A stretch of 64,000 bases of DNA, taken from NCBI RefSeq assembly GCF_032854445.1, contig NC_088302.1:9357338-9421337 (forward strand). Reading direction: 5' to 3'. Below, piece after piece: positions 12,801-25,500 of this stretch (the stretch's first letter is position 1; the number at the start of each line of letters is the position of its first letter). The position numbers and the translations under genes are program-made. The notes beneath the pieces are model-generated. The model saw only the letters and a list, made by a program, of their open reading frames with translations. It searched no databases and was not told the origin of the DNA. This DNA comes from Liolophura sinensis. Taxonomy: Eukaryota; Mollusca; Polyplacophora; Chitonida; Chitonidae.

Positions 12801-15800
12801 TTGCTTCAGGATGGACCTGGGTTGGTATTTATATTTGATTTTGGCTTAGTGTATTATTTTCTCACTTAATTGTTTTATGGCATATTGTATCAAAGCCATG
12901 AAACTTGGGTAAGCAAAGCCATGAAGCGGTATAACAACATTGTTAATGGATACCTGTGATTAACATACCTGTTCAGTTTACATCATCATGAATGCATGAA
13001 GGTAAGTGCATTATTCAATCAATGCTCGGTGAAACAAACATTTATCTGTAATGTCAGAATGGGTTTCAACCTGAAGAGGTGGTTTGACTGTCGTGGCTGG
13101 AGAGGTGTCAGGGGCGTGGGATGGACAAAAGTCCCAGTGGACAAAAACCCTGCGGGCAAAAGCCACACGAACAAAAACCCTGGTGGACATGAGCGCGGGA
13201 GGACATAAGCCCTTCAATTTGTATTAAGAGTATATGGTAAATTGCATATGTTGTTTGCTTGTTTCAGAAAACTTGAACCATTCTTCTTGAAGTGATGTTT
13301 TCAGATTTTAATACACGTTTGAAGTCAGTAGAAGGCCTTCTTACTCGTTCAAATTCCATGTATTCTAACCATTTTGTGGCAAGATCGGAAAGAGCTATAT
13401 ATGTACTAGGGGTATACAGAATGCGTGACGTCCATTCTAGGCTTATCTGAAAACTAAAGAAGTCTACAATATGACTACAGTTGTTCTTTTGCAGCTTGTG
13501 TAAGACTTTTTTCTATTCTAAGAACACAAATCTGATGTATACATGTATATATGTCAGTGTTCTCTATCCTGGAAGTATAACTGACATGCTATAGCCTAAC
13601 ATCTCTAAAGAAAATGGTTGATTCCAAATACTTGTAGAGGTGATGGTTTTAGCCCTAGAAAACAGAAGAAAGAAAACTTGCCTACAGAGTGTAGTGTTCA
13701 AAAATATCCAGCCAATATTCTTTTTTTTTACCAGATTTGGGGAAATTAATGATATATAGATTTTTAATGTACACAGTTACTATATTATGCTTCCGATTTA
13801 ATGTTAAGATCACTGATTTTATTTATCATATAGATCTATATATGATAGATATATAAAATAGAAAAAATAGTAACCTATACAATGTATTGTATTTTATTCT
13901 TATTATCATTTTAAAGAGTTTTCAAAAATAATGTATTTCTGGGGAACTATAATATGATTTGGTTTAAATTTCTAAATAATCTCAATTTTTAAATACATCT
14001 GTTATAGTGAACACATAATATTGCATAAGATGCCTGTAAACCTACTCCAAAAGCATATGTTACGGCAGGCACGAAGTGATTCTGTGAATCAGAATAAGCT
14101 GTAGCCTATAAGCCATGATGAAAGATTTCAGCCAAACAGATTGAATGCAGTGGTGGATACTTTAGGCAATGAACATATTTGCTTGATGAAAAGCAGTTGA
14201 TAATTGTAATAGTTAAACATCAGAGAACGTCAGTTTTTGCCATATTGTGTTGAAATAGGATGTGTACAATGTTTATGAGAAGAAAGCTGTTGCACCTGAG
14301 TGTCCACTGGGATATGTTTTGATGACAAGTTTTTTTATGGCAAGCGAAGTCACACTATATGAATTCCGTCAACAAATATTTAACATCATGTTTTTCACTG
14401 TTGGATATGTTTTATTAGTTAATTTAGATGACGGGGCTTTTATCCTCCTAGGGTTTTGTTCATGGGGGTTTTGCCCGGGGGTGGTTTTGCCCGGGGGTGG
14501 TTTTGTCCGGGGGTAGTTTTGTCCTGGATTCGTCAGCGACTGCCTTGTCTGTGGAAGCCCCACACACTTACATCGGCGGAAACACTTCTGGCCAATGTTT
14601 AACCCAATGTTGCGATTAACTAAACATGTATATACATATATATGACAAATTAATCATGTATTAATTAGCGTACTCAAAGACTTTCTGTTAGTCAGTTTCA
14701 TCAAGTAAGCATTCCCCTTTCCCCTCCCTGAAATGGAGGTATTAAGCGAGAGCCCACTCTACCCCTCCCTCCTTTTTTCCTATGCATGTGTTCCTTTTAA
14801 TACACATTATCAGAGGATGTCTTTGTGGGAGAAACATGACATACATGTAGCTTCACTACTTTTGCACATTTCAGGACAAATGGACAGAACATGTGAATAC
14901 TTTTCAAAGAGGAAAATCTTACATATTTATTGTTACTTGTATGTATTCCTTGAACAAGTAAAATAATAAAGGCAATCAGATGCGAATGATTAGTGAATCA
15001 GACAGTGTTTTCCAATGACATACCTCTAGCTCACCTTTCCCAGATTTCTAGAATTACAATACACAATGGTACTATTTGATGTGCTAAGGGTGAAAAAGCT
15101 TCAAGGGTGGTCTATGGCTCACCACTAGCAAACTGTAGTCAGGCTAGAGGCATGCTAATCAGATGTCACAGGGGAACCTTTGGCCTTCAGTTGAAACCTT
15201 TAGGTTTCACGTGAAGAGATTTGGGTCATACATATACCCCATACATGCCATATTGGCTGTTATGTCCCCTGTCTCAGTAATATTGACCCAATCGGACAAG
15301 TCTGGTTTAGGTCTGTGATTGACAATAACTTAAGGGGATGTGTCAGTAGATCAGTCATGCTAGATGGACACACTTAAATAGCTGGACAGTACCTGTGTTG
15401 TCTGCAAGGTGAATACATTGACTATGTAGCCTTTTGAAATTGGTACCATCATTCATTTGGTCTCTCATGTGTAGACAGAACGTTTTTATATGCCGTCAGG
15501 TGTATAGGTATAGTTCCATGTACACTACATGCATGCACATTAGCATAAAGTAAGTTTACGCATATATATTGCTGGCAGTGAATATGTACTTGTAGGTCTG
15601 TAATGGCATTAATGCTGTGATCAGTATGGCCAGAATGAACAGTTATCGTAGTAATCGCAAACTGCGCCGACCCAAAAGTGCAGGCAGAACAAGGAATGTC
15701 TCCATGATCAAATTAGAAGACTTTGAAATTGTTGGGTAAGTGTGTGACTGTCTTGAACATAGAACCAGTATCATCTAGGCAATGTATCGTTTTCGTAACG

Positions 15801-18800
15801 GTAATATCATTATTTGAGAGTACACTGTATGTTGTGTCATTTTAAATATTAATAATACTGCAGTCTTTCTGTACATCAAATTTAGGCGGTAATGTGGAGA
15901 GCTTCAAACTGCAGGCTTTCTAAACTTTGGCATATTTTTGAGTGAGTTTGTATGAATTTTGACAAGTGATCTTTTCTGTGGTCCAGCTCATAATTTTCTT
16001 TTATATATATATATTTTTGGGCATTCTTTGAAAAATGTACACATGACAGAACAGTAATTCCTTAGTTAAAGGGGGTCATTCTTAAGTACAACACGCAACC
16101 ACAAGCAAATCATCTATCCTGCGAAAAGTTTATACCTATCCCATAAAACTCAGCACCATAATGGTATAAGTAAATATGATTTAGTCGTTCTCTTTTTTCC
16201 TTGTGATCTGATATTCATATGTCCTGTACATGGGAAGATCTGCCAGCAACCTGCGGATGGTCGTGGGTTTCTCCTCGGGGTCTACTTGGTTTCCTCCCAC
16301 CATAATGCTGGCTGCCGTCATAAGTGAAAAATTCTTAAGTACAGCGTAAGACACCAATCAAATAAAGAAATAAATAAATATATTCATATATATAATTCAA
16401 TGTTTATTGAATGTAGTTTATACACACAAATGGATTCAACTTGCATTCAGTGAATTAAATTCCAGCCAATCAAAGTAGCCATAGTTCAACCAATTAGATA
16501 GCCTTGATGCTGTCTGAAACAGCCAGTAGTTTCACCATAATTCCAGCGAAAAAATATTTCAATAGCAGGGTGTTGGCAGCCAATAGAGGTAGAGTGACCT
16601 GATGGGTGTAGGAAAGTTTTCAGAGCACATGGTTCAGTTAGCCAGTTGCAGTCTGCAGTGTGAGGATCCAACTTGTCTATTGCATTGAGAAAACCCTCCT
16701 CCATCCCTTTAGCGCCTCCACTCAGTGAGTATTTCAGAACTTAGTTTGGGGGGTTAATATTGCACCAAATATGGTTTAAGCAATATTGTTTACAAGCAAG
16801 AAAATTTTTATCAGTATTACACATCGATATACATTAGTGGGAACGCGCTGTTCACTGTGTATGATCTTAGACTGCTGTCTGAGCAATAACTTGGACCAAC
16901 TAATAACATATTACAAGTGAACCTCTCTTCACAACCACTAACATAAGTGAACCGCTGTTCACAAACAAGAGCAGGGACCGCTGTCCTAAACTAACATTGA
17001 ACGCGCTGTTCACAAGTTATTTATTAACATGAACTGCTGAACAAAGTTGTTCACAAACTCTTACTCTCACTAGGATGTGGACCTACCAGAGTTCCCTGAT
17101 AGGACATGCACCTGTATTCATTTTTCATGTCATGATCATTGTATCCAGGTTGTGAGTTTACATTATCACCTTTTCAATTTTGCGTTTCGGCTCATGTGTA
17201 TGTCCATGCCGAATTATTCAACTATAATAAAGATGTCAGACGTACTTCATTTTGTTTTGTTTTGTATAAAACTCATTTAAAAACTATCAATATTCTATTG
17301 AATATACAATGAACAGAGAGGTCTGATATCAAGTTTAGACTCTGGACTCCTGATAGCGTAGATTATGCTTGTAATACCCAAAACTGAGCAGTCGTCAGTT
17401 GCTTTTGCAAGTGGCCATTTTTACAATGAAATTAAATTGAAATTGTTATTCTGTTAGGTTAAGAAAAATAACAACATATATTTAAAACTAGTTTTGTAGA
17501 CACTTCAAACAACCATCACACATGAGAACACCTTGCTTCGTTCTGTCTTATAAATATGGACCACATGCATGTAGGTGGCTAATCCAAGTGTGAAAGGAGA
17601 AACATCTGTAGATCTGTCCTTGAATGCACTCCACAGCTATTCATACTATTAACTTCACACTTGCAGAGTGAATGATTGGTGCAAACCCATGGAAATGATA
17701 CATTTTGAGGATTGCCAAAAGTGTGTATGAAAATTAGGCAGGTATGATGTCACAAACAGATACTGCACTAAAACACAGTAACAAGTTAAATTTCAGATTT
17801 TACATTAGTTGCAGATCGGGGGCGTATGTGTTGTACCAATATGAATAGCATTGGCACATATATGTATGTGACTTTTCAGTCTAAAGACTGATTTGAAAAT
17901 TTTTGGCTGTAAATTGAAGAAAATAGAGATTCTAATCTGAGATAGTTTCTTTTGCCAGATTGTATATATGGATTTTCAGTCTACAGTTGATTTCTTTCCA
18001 AATGTACATCATGCTTGCAAAATGGTTTTCACCACAAGTGGAATACAACATATATGCTATTATCATGAGAGCTATAGTTAAAAGAGCTATAGTTAAGAGA
18101 GCTGTGTTAGGACAGTGTGTTGAGTCAGGTACACTTGCAAGCAAGGGCATTGATGCAACTGTGTAGTCCTGGATGATTGTAATGTTGACTTGATATTATG
18201 TAATAGTTACATGTACATGGATATCACATTCCCAGACAAAGTGGTCAGTTGCAAATATCAATGGCAGCTATAATGCCCAGAAGTCATTTGTTGTAAAATG
18301 ATATGGCTGCAAAAGGGTCTACATGAGATGTAGTGTAACCTCAGTTGGACTGTATGTAAATATGCAGTACTAGCAGAGATACATATGTCTGCTAAAGGGC
18401 AGGTAAGGTTATGCTTTGTTCTTTCCTATGGCAGGTGTGTCATAAATTAACTCTAATAATATGTAAGCATGTGACATACACAGCAACAAGTTTCTTGACA
18501 TGTTGACAGTTTTGCTTTTTGATATATAATAAGCTGTGGGTTCTTTAGATTCAGGCATCTGGCGCTGCCTAGAGGTACCCAAACTTACAATAGTACATCA
18601 GGGTTGTTGTTGACAAGTTGCCAGTGTCTGCTGAACCGTCCTGGCTCCCAAACCACTCATTATGACTATTATTAGTCATTAAGGGAGCTGGCTTTTCCTG
18701 AACCACCCCCTGGGGCCATTAAGCAAACAGAGCTGGGTCTATAGTCCTAATAAACGTTAGTAGCCCCTACCTATATTGTTACTATTGATTGGTGCCTTAT

Positions 18801-19467
18801 CCGAGTTTAACCTGTAGTTAGTTCACATGCTTCACACTTCAGCAAGCCTTTGTTCTGCTTCAAATGCCAAGCACGCAATTCACAAATTCACGACTGAGAT
18901 TAGAAGGATATGCCCCTGCAGCCTTGATTATTATCGGGCCTGTGTTATTTTAGATCCCTAACATGGTATTTCCATTGTCATAGTCTTGGTTACTTCGACT
19001 TGTCCTAATAATAGTGGACTTGCCAGCTCAGTGAAGTGGTCATTTGGAATGCCACACACACATAGCTCTTGGACAGCAGAAAAAGTCTACCAGAATGGAA
19101 TCCTCGTACCTGTGACTTACCACCACTCTTAGTCAATGCAGAGAATGGACCAAAATGGAATTTTGCAAACCTGTAAACATTAGCATTGATGACTGCTGAG
19201 ACGGACGTCAGGCCAGAGGAGTTGTTCTGAATATTGCTATAACTGACATGTAGCAAGGATAGAGTGGATGAATACCAAAAGTGGATGGATGAAGCAAGAT
19301 TTGGATAATTGGTTATAACTGAGTACCAGAAATAGACAGATATAGCAACATTTGGATGTTTGCTAGCAGTTTAAAAAGCAGATGTCAAGAGACAAGATCT
19401 GGTTATACACAAACAAGAGATGAATCAGGTCTAAAAGTGGAAAGATGTGGCAAAACTGGATGTAGGC

Positions 19468-19523
<56 letters not shown>

Positions 19524-22500
19524 ATATTAAAGGATACAGACATTTCCGAAAAAGTGGTGGATACAAGTGGCATGCTCTGGATGTACACGAATACGAGAAA
19601 CAACAGTTCTGAATGCTGAAAGGTGCAGCAAAATCTGGATGTAGGCCAATATATATATTCAACAATACATTTCTGAAACTGGTGGATACAAGTGGCAAGA
19701 TTTGGATGTATGTATTCTTTAATTAGAGAAGCGTACAGTTCGATTAGACTTTAGAGGTGAAGTACAGTTAAAGAAGTGGTAGAAATTCTGAATGTGCCCA
19801 TACTATTAATACAATATATTTGGTGACCATTTGCATATTTGTTCTGTACATGTGTATTGCATGGGCAGTTCAGATAATTTTGCCCGAAGAAAAAGCCTGA
19901 AAGAAAAGAATCAAGACACAAGGAACAGCTGAGTGTGAGTACATTGGGCCGAATTCTAGGCTTAAGTAAGTGATATATTACAAAAGGTCACTTCAGAAAG
20001 AGCAGTTTCTTCACATAATTTTCATCAAGTGTTGTTGAATCAGTAGCTGTGAGTGATTTTAAGACTTGCGGAAAAAACAGTGAACAAAAAGTCCTTGTGC
20101 ACATATCTGGAGGAATTACCATTTTGAGGGCCTGTTTGCAATTCCCAAAGGCTGTAATGGGTCCAGTTTGGTGTCAAGATCACAAGTACAGGTGCCTGTT
20201 GGCAATAAGACAAGCAAAAGCCAGTGTCTGACCTAATGATTTCTGTCGTACCAGAAACAAGAGTGCATTTCTCTTTCACCTGGAAGCTGGATGGTATCAG
20301 GTAACAGATATAAGCACCTGTCAATAGTTTCATGTTACATTCAGCCATTTACAGACCTCAGGATTACACAAAATGACAAAGCCTTCCAGGAACAAAGAGT
20401 ACATGTACTTGGCTGCTTGAGGAATGGTCTGAATATATTGACTCCATTACTACCAGGCAGACTCATTGTGATTTTGTCTACCATGTATGACATCAGCTGA
20501 AAGCTGAGACCTTATTATGTTTCTATTATGTGTAAGATACAAACCTGTCTCTTGTTTCTGGCCTGCATATTTAACAGTGGAATCGTGTTTTTAGATACAT
20601 GAACGAGTGCCAGTTCATAAACGTGTATGTGTTTTATATTGTGGCTTTGTGTGGACTTCCTTGCTGGATTCATGCTTTTCAGGTGCAACCTAGTAAAAAG
20701 GACAATACACATATAGATATTCCATTGAGCTTTACAACCATGGATATTTGAAAACGGCTGTATCATTGAGTCTGACAAAGCTGATTACTTTGTGTTATTC
20801 GTGGATCTTTACGGTTGGTTACAATGAGTATGACCTCACGGAAACCGCGTCCTAAGCTGTTCCTGCCAGAGCATGCATCCAGGGGCAAGTCTTACCACTT
20901 AGAGCCCCTGGGGGAGTGGAGTCAGCAGAGGCTGCAGGAGGCCTTACAGCACCGTCCTGCTCTGTTACATAGCACCAAGTGAGTACAGTGAGGTGGATTG
21001 GTGGAAATGTACATGTGTATTTATGTAAAGGATACAAACGCATTTTTTGGCTGGTCTTCCTACGATATATATTTTTCTTTTGGCGAGACAAAATATACCT
21101 GCGACCACACCGACCTCCTTGTGATAGCTCAGGTAAGAACACCAGATTCATCAAGATGTGCAAAGATCCCTCATGTCTTATCGTACAGTTATTCCAAGAT
21201 ATACTACTGTTACATAGTCTTAATTTTAACTTGTCATAAGTTTAGATATGAATGGGCCTTAAGGGAACCCACTCCAACTGTCATTTTTGAATTTGTAAAC
21301 AGTACATGTACATGTAGGTAAACATTTTATTTCTACATGAGGGGCCTCAGTGGGTTAGCACGCCTGCACGGCGCAATGACCCAGGAACCTCCCACCAATG
21401 CTGTCACCGTGAGTTTGTCCAGCTCATGTTGGCTTCCTCTCCGGATGTGCATTTGAAGGCCTGTCAGTAACCTGCGTTTCCCTCAAGCTCGGCTTGGTTT
21501 CCTCCCACCATTTAATTCTGGCAGTCGTTGTATAAGTGAAATACTCTTGAGTATGACGTAAAACACCAATCAAATATATAAATTTCTACATGAAATAGTC
21601 AGAACATGATACATGAAGTGGAAAATTTCATTAATCATTTCATCTTGAACAGGAAAGCAGCAGCAATGTTAGGATATAGGGACAAAGTACACTGCACTTT
21701 AGGGTGTTCAGATTGTAGCGTTCACATACATGTAGATCCATAAAGACAAAGCCTGGGTCAGCCTAGCATAACTATTTTAAACATGATTGCTACTGATGAC
21801 AATGTAGATTTCTGCGGGTAACAAGAGTGATGAACTGAATATAACAAGTTTTCAACTTCATGTATGTTACCATCATACCTGTCTGCTCAGAATGGTTGCT
21901 TGTCTATTTGCTATCTTGTTCGTGTGGATTTGCAGCCCTCACATGATAATGTTGTACCATTATTAAGGTTTAGTCTTTTTGGTACACAACATGTTGGTTT
22001 AACCCTAGCCGTGTATAGGAATTCTGCTGCTGTCACTGCATTATAATCTTGAAAAATTCTTGTGTGTGTGCATGCATGTAAACATTATTTTTGAGAGGAT
22101 TACTATTCATGTATTTGCAGTATTGAGGACACATCACTTATCACATCCATATTTCCAGTTTTGTGAACATATGACATACTGGTACCATGTGCATTTTCAG
22201 TTTTAACAATGTATTGTGTGTGTACCTTGAGTGTTAGTGCCATATGTATATTTTCAATTTGAGGTTATATCTTGTATCATTTATGTATTATGTTTTGAGG
22301 ACATACCATGTGTGCGTTTTCAGTTTTGAGGACTTATTATGTGTATTTTCAGTTTTGAGGACATATAATGTGTGTATTTTCAGTTTTATGGACATATCCT
22401 GTGTATTTTCAGTTTTACGAACATACCATGTGTGTATTTTCAGTTTTACAAACATACCATGTGTGTATTTTCAGTTTTGAGGACATATCGCGTGTATTTT

Positions 22501-25500
22501 CAGTTTTACGGACATATCCTGTGTATTTTCAGTTTTGAGGACATACCATGTGTGTACTTTCAGTTTTGAAGACATACCATGTGTGTGTTTTCAGTTTTGA
22601 GGAAATTGTATGATGTGTGTTTTCAGTTTTGAGGACATATCATGTGTGGGAGAGTGCAGCACCCTGTCAGAGCTGTCCCTGGACGGCAATCCTCTCACCC
22701 AGGAGTCTCACTACAAGCAGTCTGTCCTGAGACACATGCAGCAGCTCAAACAGCTCGACATGAAGCGCATCACGGTGAGATACAGTTGCGTACATGTGTA
22801 CTGTGTGACCAGCCTTTAATCTGGTGGCCATTTATTCATGGGTGCATGTTTGACTCTAAACAGCATTTACTGTAAATCTTCAACCTTTTCAACTGCCTGT
22901 CTTCAGTGGAATTTATGCATACAGTCATTATGTAAATAGTGCTAGAATAACTTGTGTGTGTCATTAAAGATGCAAGCTTCATAAAACTCTGCAAATTATT
23001 TCTCTACACCCCATAGTTCTCCCAGAATGCCCCAAAATATTTGTTGCAGAGGTGGTTGAAAGCTTGAAGATTTGGGTATTTTTGAAAGCAACATTAGGGA
23101 ATCAATAAGAATATAACCGGCGGTTAAAAGGGAACGCATTTAAATTGAATGACACAGCATAATGGTTCAACCTGATTGAAATGTCAAGGTCAGATTTGAC
23201 GTAGCTTTGACAATCACCCAAGTCAAGTCTGTTCTGTTCATATACAAATCAGAATTGTCCATTCATCAGTATTTAAGCAGATTTCCTGTATTCGATGTTC
23301 TTTTAATAGTTTTTTAATAGCTGAAATAGTAACTATAAGTTTCAGAAATGTTGATGTTGATCAAAGAGCAACATTCTGTAATGATACATGTTATGGATAT
23401 GTATTTGTAACATTTATAAAGTTGATTGAAAAGACTAGAGCCATAACTGAAGTGGAAACATTTTTGTTGTATTAGTTGTAAAACTTATCACCTTTTTTTC
23501 TTTTTTTTTTGTGTGGGGGGAGGGGGGGTGGATGAGGCATTACCATACACCCCATGCATTTACACAGGAAAAGTAATGGGTGTAGGTGTTCATATTCATG
23601 TATTTCATATTTAAGTTTTGACATATTATTATGTAAAAAAATTATTATATTTCATCAAGTATATTAACCGATAGTCATTGATAATATTGATAGTGAACAT
23701 ATAAGGAATTCCTTGACATTAAACAGATTCTTATCCAACATGCAGATTTTATTAGATTGTAATCACAACTCTGTTTACCTGCAGGAAGAAGAGAGAAGAA
23801 TTGCCATAGTGATGGCACGAAAAGAAGAAGAGAAAAAACGAGAGATAAACAAGATGGCTATTGTGAAGGTAGCTGGGAATTGTTTACATTTGTGTTCACA
23901 GAAATGTGGTCAGAATGTGTTCTCAGCAGTGTGCACATGGTGCATTCTCATTCACAGCAGTGAGGACACATTGTGTTCTCAGCTAGTATTATGGAAACAG
24001 ATGTAATGTGGACACTGGACTCATTTGGTTAGCTCACTAGCGCAGCTGAATAACCCAGGAGTCTCTCACCAATGTGGTTGCTGTGAGTTCAAGTCCAGCT
24101 CATGTTGGTTTCCTCTCCAGCTGTAAATGGGAAGGTCTGTCAGCAACCTGCGGATGATCATGGGTTTTCCTCAGCTCTGCCCGTTTTCCTCCAACCATAA
24201 TACTGTATAAGTGAAATGTTCTTGAGAACGGCACAAAAACATCATTCAAATAAATAATGTGGACACTGCATGTTCTCTCCAATGTGGACACTGCATGTTC
24301 TCTGTAATGTGGACACTGTGTGTTGTCTGCAGTGTGGACACTCTGTTCTCTGTAATGTGGATACTCTGTTCTCTGCATTGTGGACACTTTGTGTTCTCTG
24401 TAGTGTTGACACTGTGTGTTGTCTGCATTGTTGACACTGTGTTCTCTGCATTGTTGACACTGTGTGTTTTCTGCAATGTGGACACTTTGTGTTCTTTGTA
24501 ATGTGGGCGCTGTGTGTTCTCTGCATTGTTGACACTGTTTGTTCTCTGCAATGTGGACACTGTGTGTTTTCTGCAATGTGGACAATGTGTGTTCTCTGCA
24601 ATGTGGACACTTTGTTCTCTGCATTGTTGACACTGTGTGTTTTCTGCAAAGTGGACAGTGCATGTTTTGTATAATGTGGACACTTTGTTCTCTGCATTGT
24701 TGACGCTGTGTGTTTTCTGCAATGTGGACACTGTGTGTTCTCTGTAATGTGGATACTCTGTTCTCTGCATTGTGTACACTGTGTGTTTTCTGCATTGTGG
24801 ACATTGTGTGTTCTCAGCAATGTGGACACTGTGTGTTCTCTGCATTGTTGACACTTTGTGTTCTCTGCAGTGTGGACACTTTGTTCTCTGTAATGTGTAA
24901 ACTGTGTGTTCTCTGCATTGTTGACACTGTGTGTTCTCGGCGATGTGGACACTGTGTTCTCTGCATTGTTGACACTGTGTGTTCTCTGCATTGTTGACAC
25001 TTTGTGTTCTTTGCAATGTGGACACTGTGTGTTCTCTGCAATGTGGACATTGTGCGTTCTCTGCATTGTTGACACTTTGTGTTCTCTGCAATGTGGACAC
25101 TTTGTTCTCTGTAATGTGTAACCTGTGTGTTCTCTGCATTGTGGACACTGTGTGTTCTCGGCGATGTGGACACTGTGTTCTCTGCATTGTTGACACTGTG
25201 TGTTCTCTGCATTGTTGACACTTTGTGTTCTTTGCAATGTGGACACTGTGTGTTCTCTGCAATGTGGACATTGTGCGTTCTCTGCAATGTGGACACTTTG
25301 TTCTCTGCATTGTTGACGCTGTGTGTTCTCTGCATTGTTGATACTTTGTGTTCTCTGCATTGTTGACACTGTGTGTTTTCTGCAAAGTGGACAGTGCATG
25401 TTTTGTGCAATGTGGACACTTTGTTCTCTGCATTGTTGACACTTTGTGTTCTCTGTAATGTGGACACTTTGTTCTCTGTAATGTGTAAACTGTATGTTCT

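Larger units (their letters stand above)
10174..22626. other. 12.4 kb LRRC49 intron
   Basis: It contains SINEs, the candidate DNA transposon at 13111-14530, two candidate alternative first exons, a degenerate tandem array with a TA microsatellite at 19.3-19.7 kb, and the acceptor-bearing minisatellite at its 3' end. The rest is AT-rich sequence in which I see nothing specific. Confidence 0.7.

Noticed and set aside
19356..19698. Frames with long YIYIYI runs
   Set aside because: They are translations of a TA microsatellite.
22244..22569. Cys/Phe-rich open frames (FEDLLCVFS type)
   Set aside because: They are readings of the acceptor-bearing minisatellite in intron sequence and end in stops before the exon.
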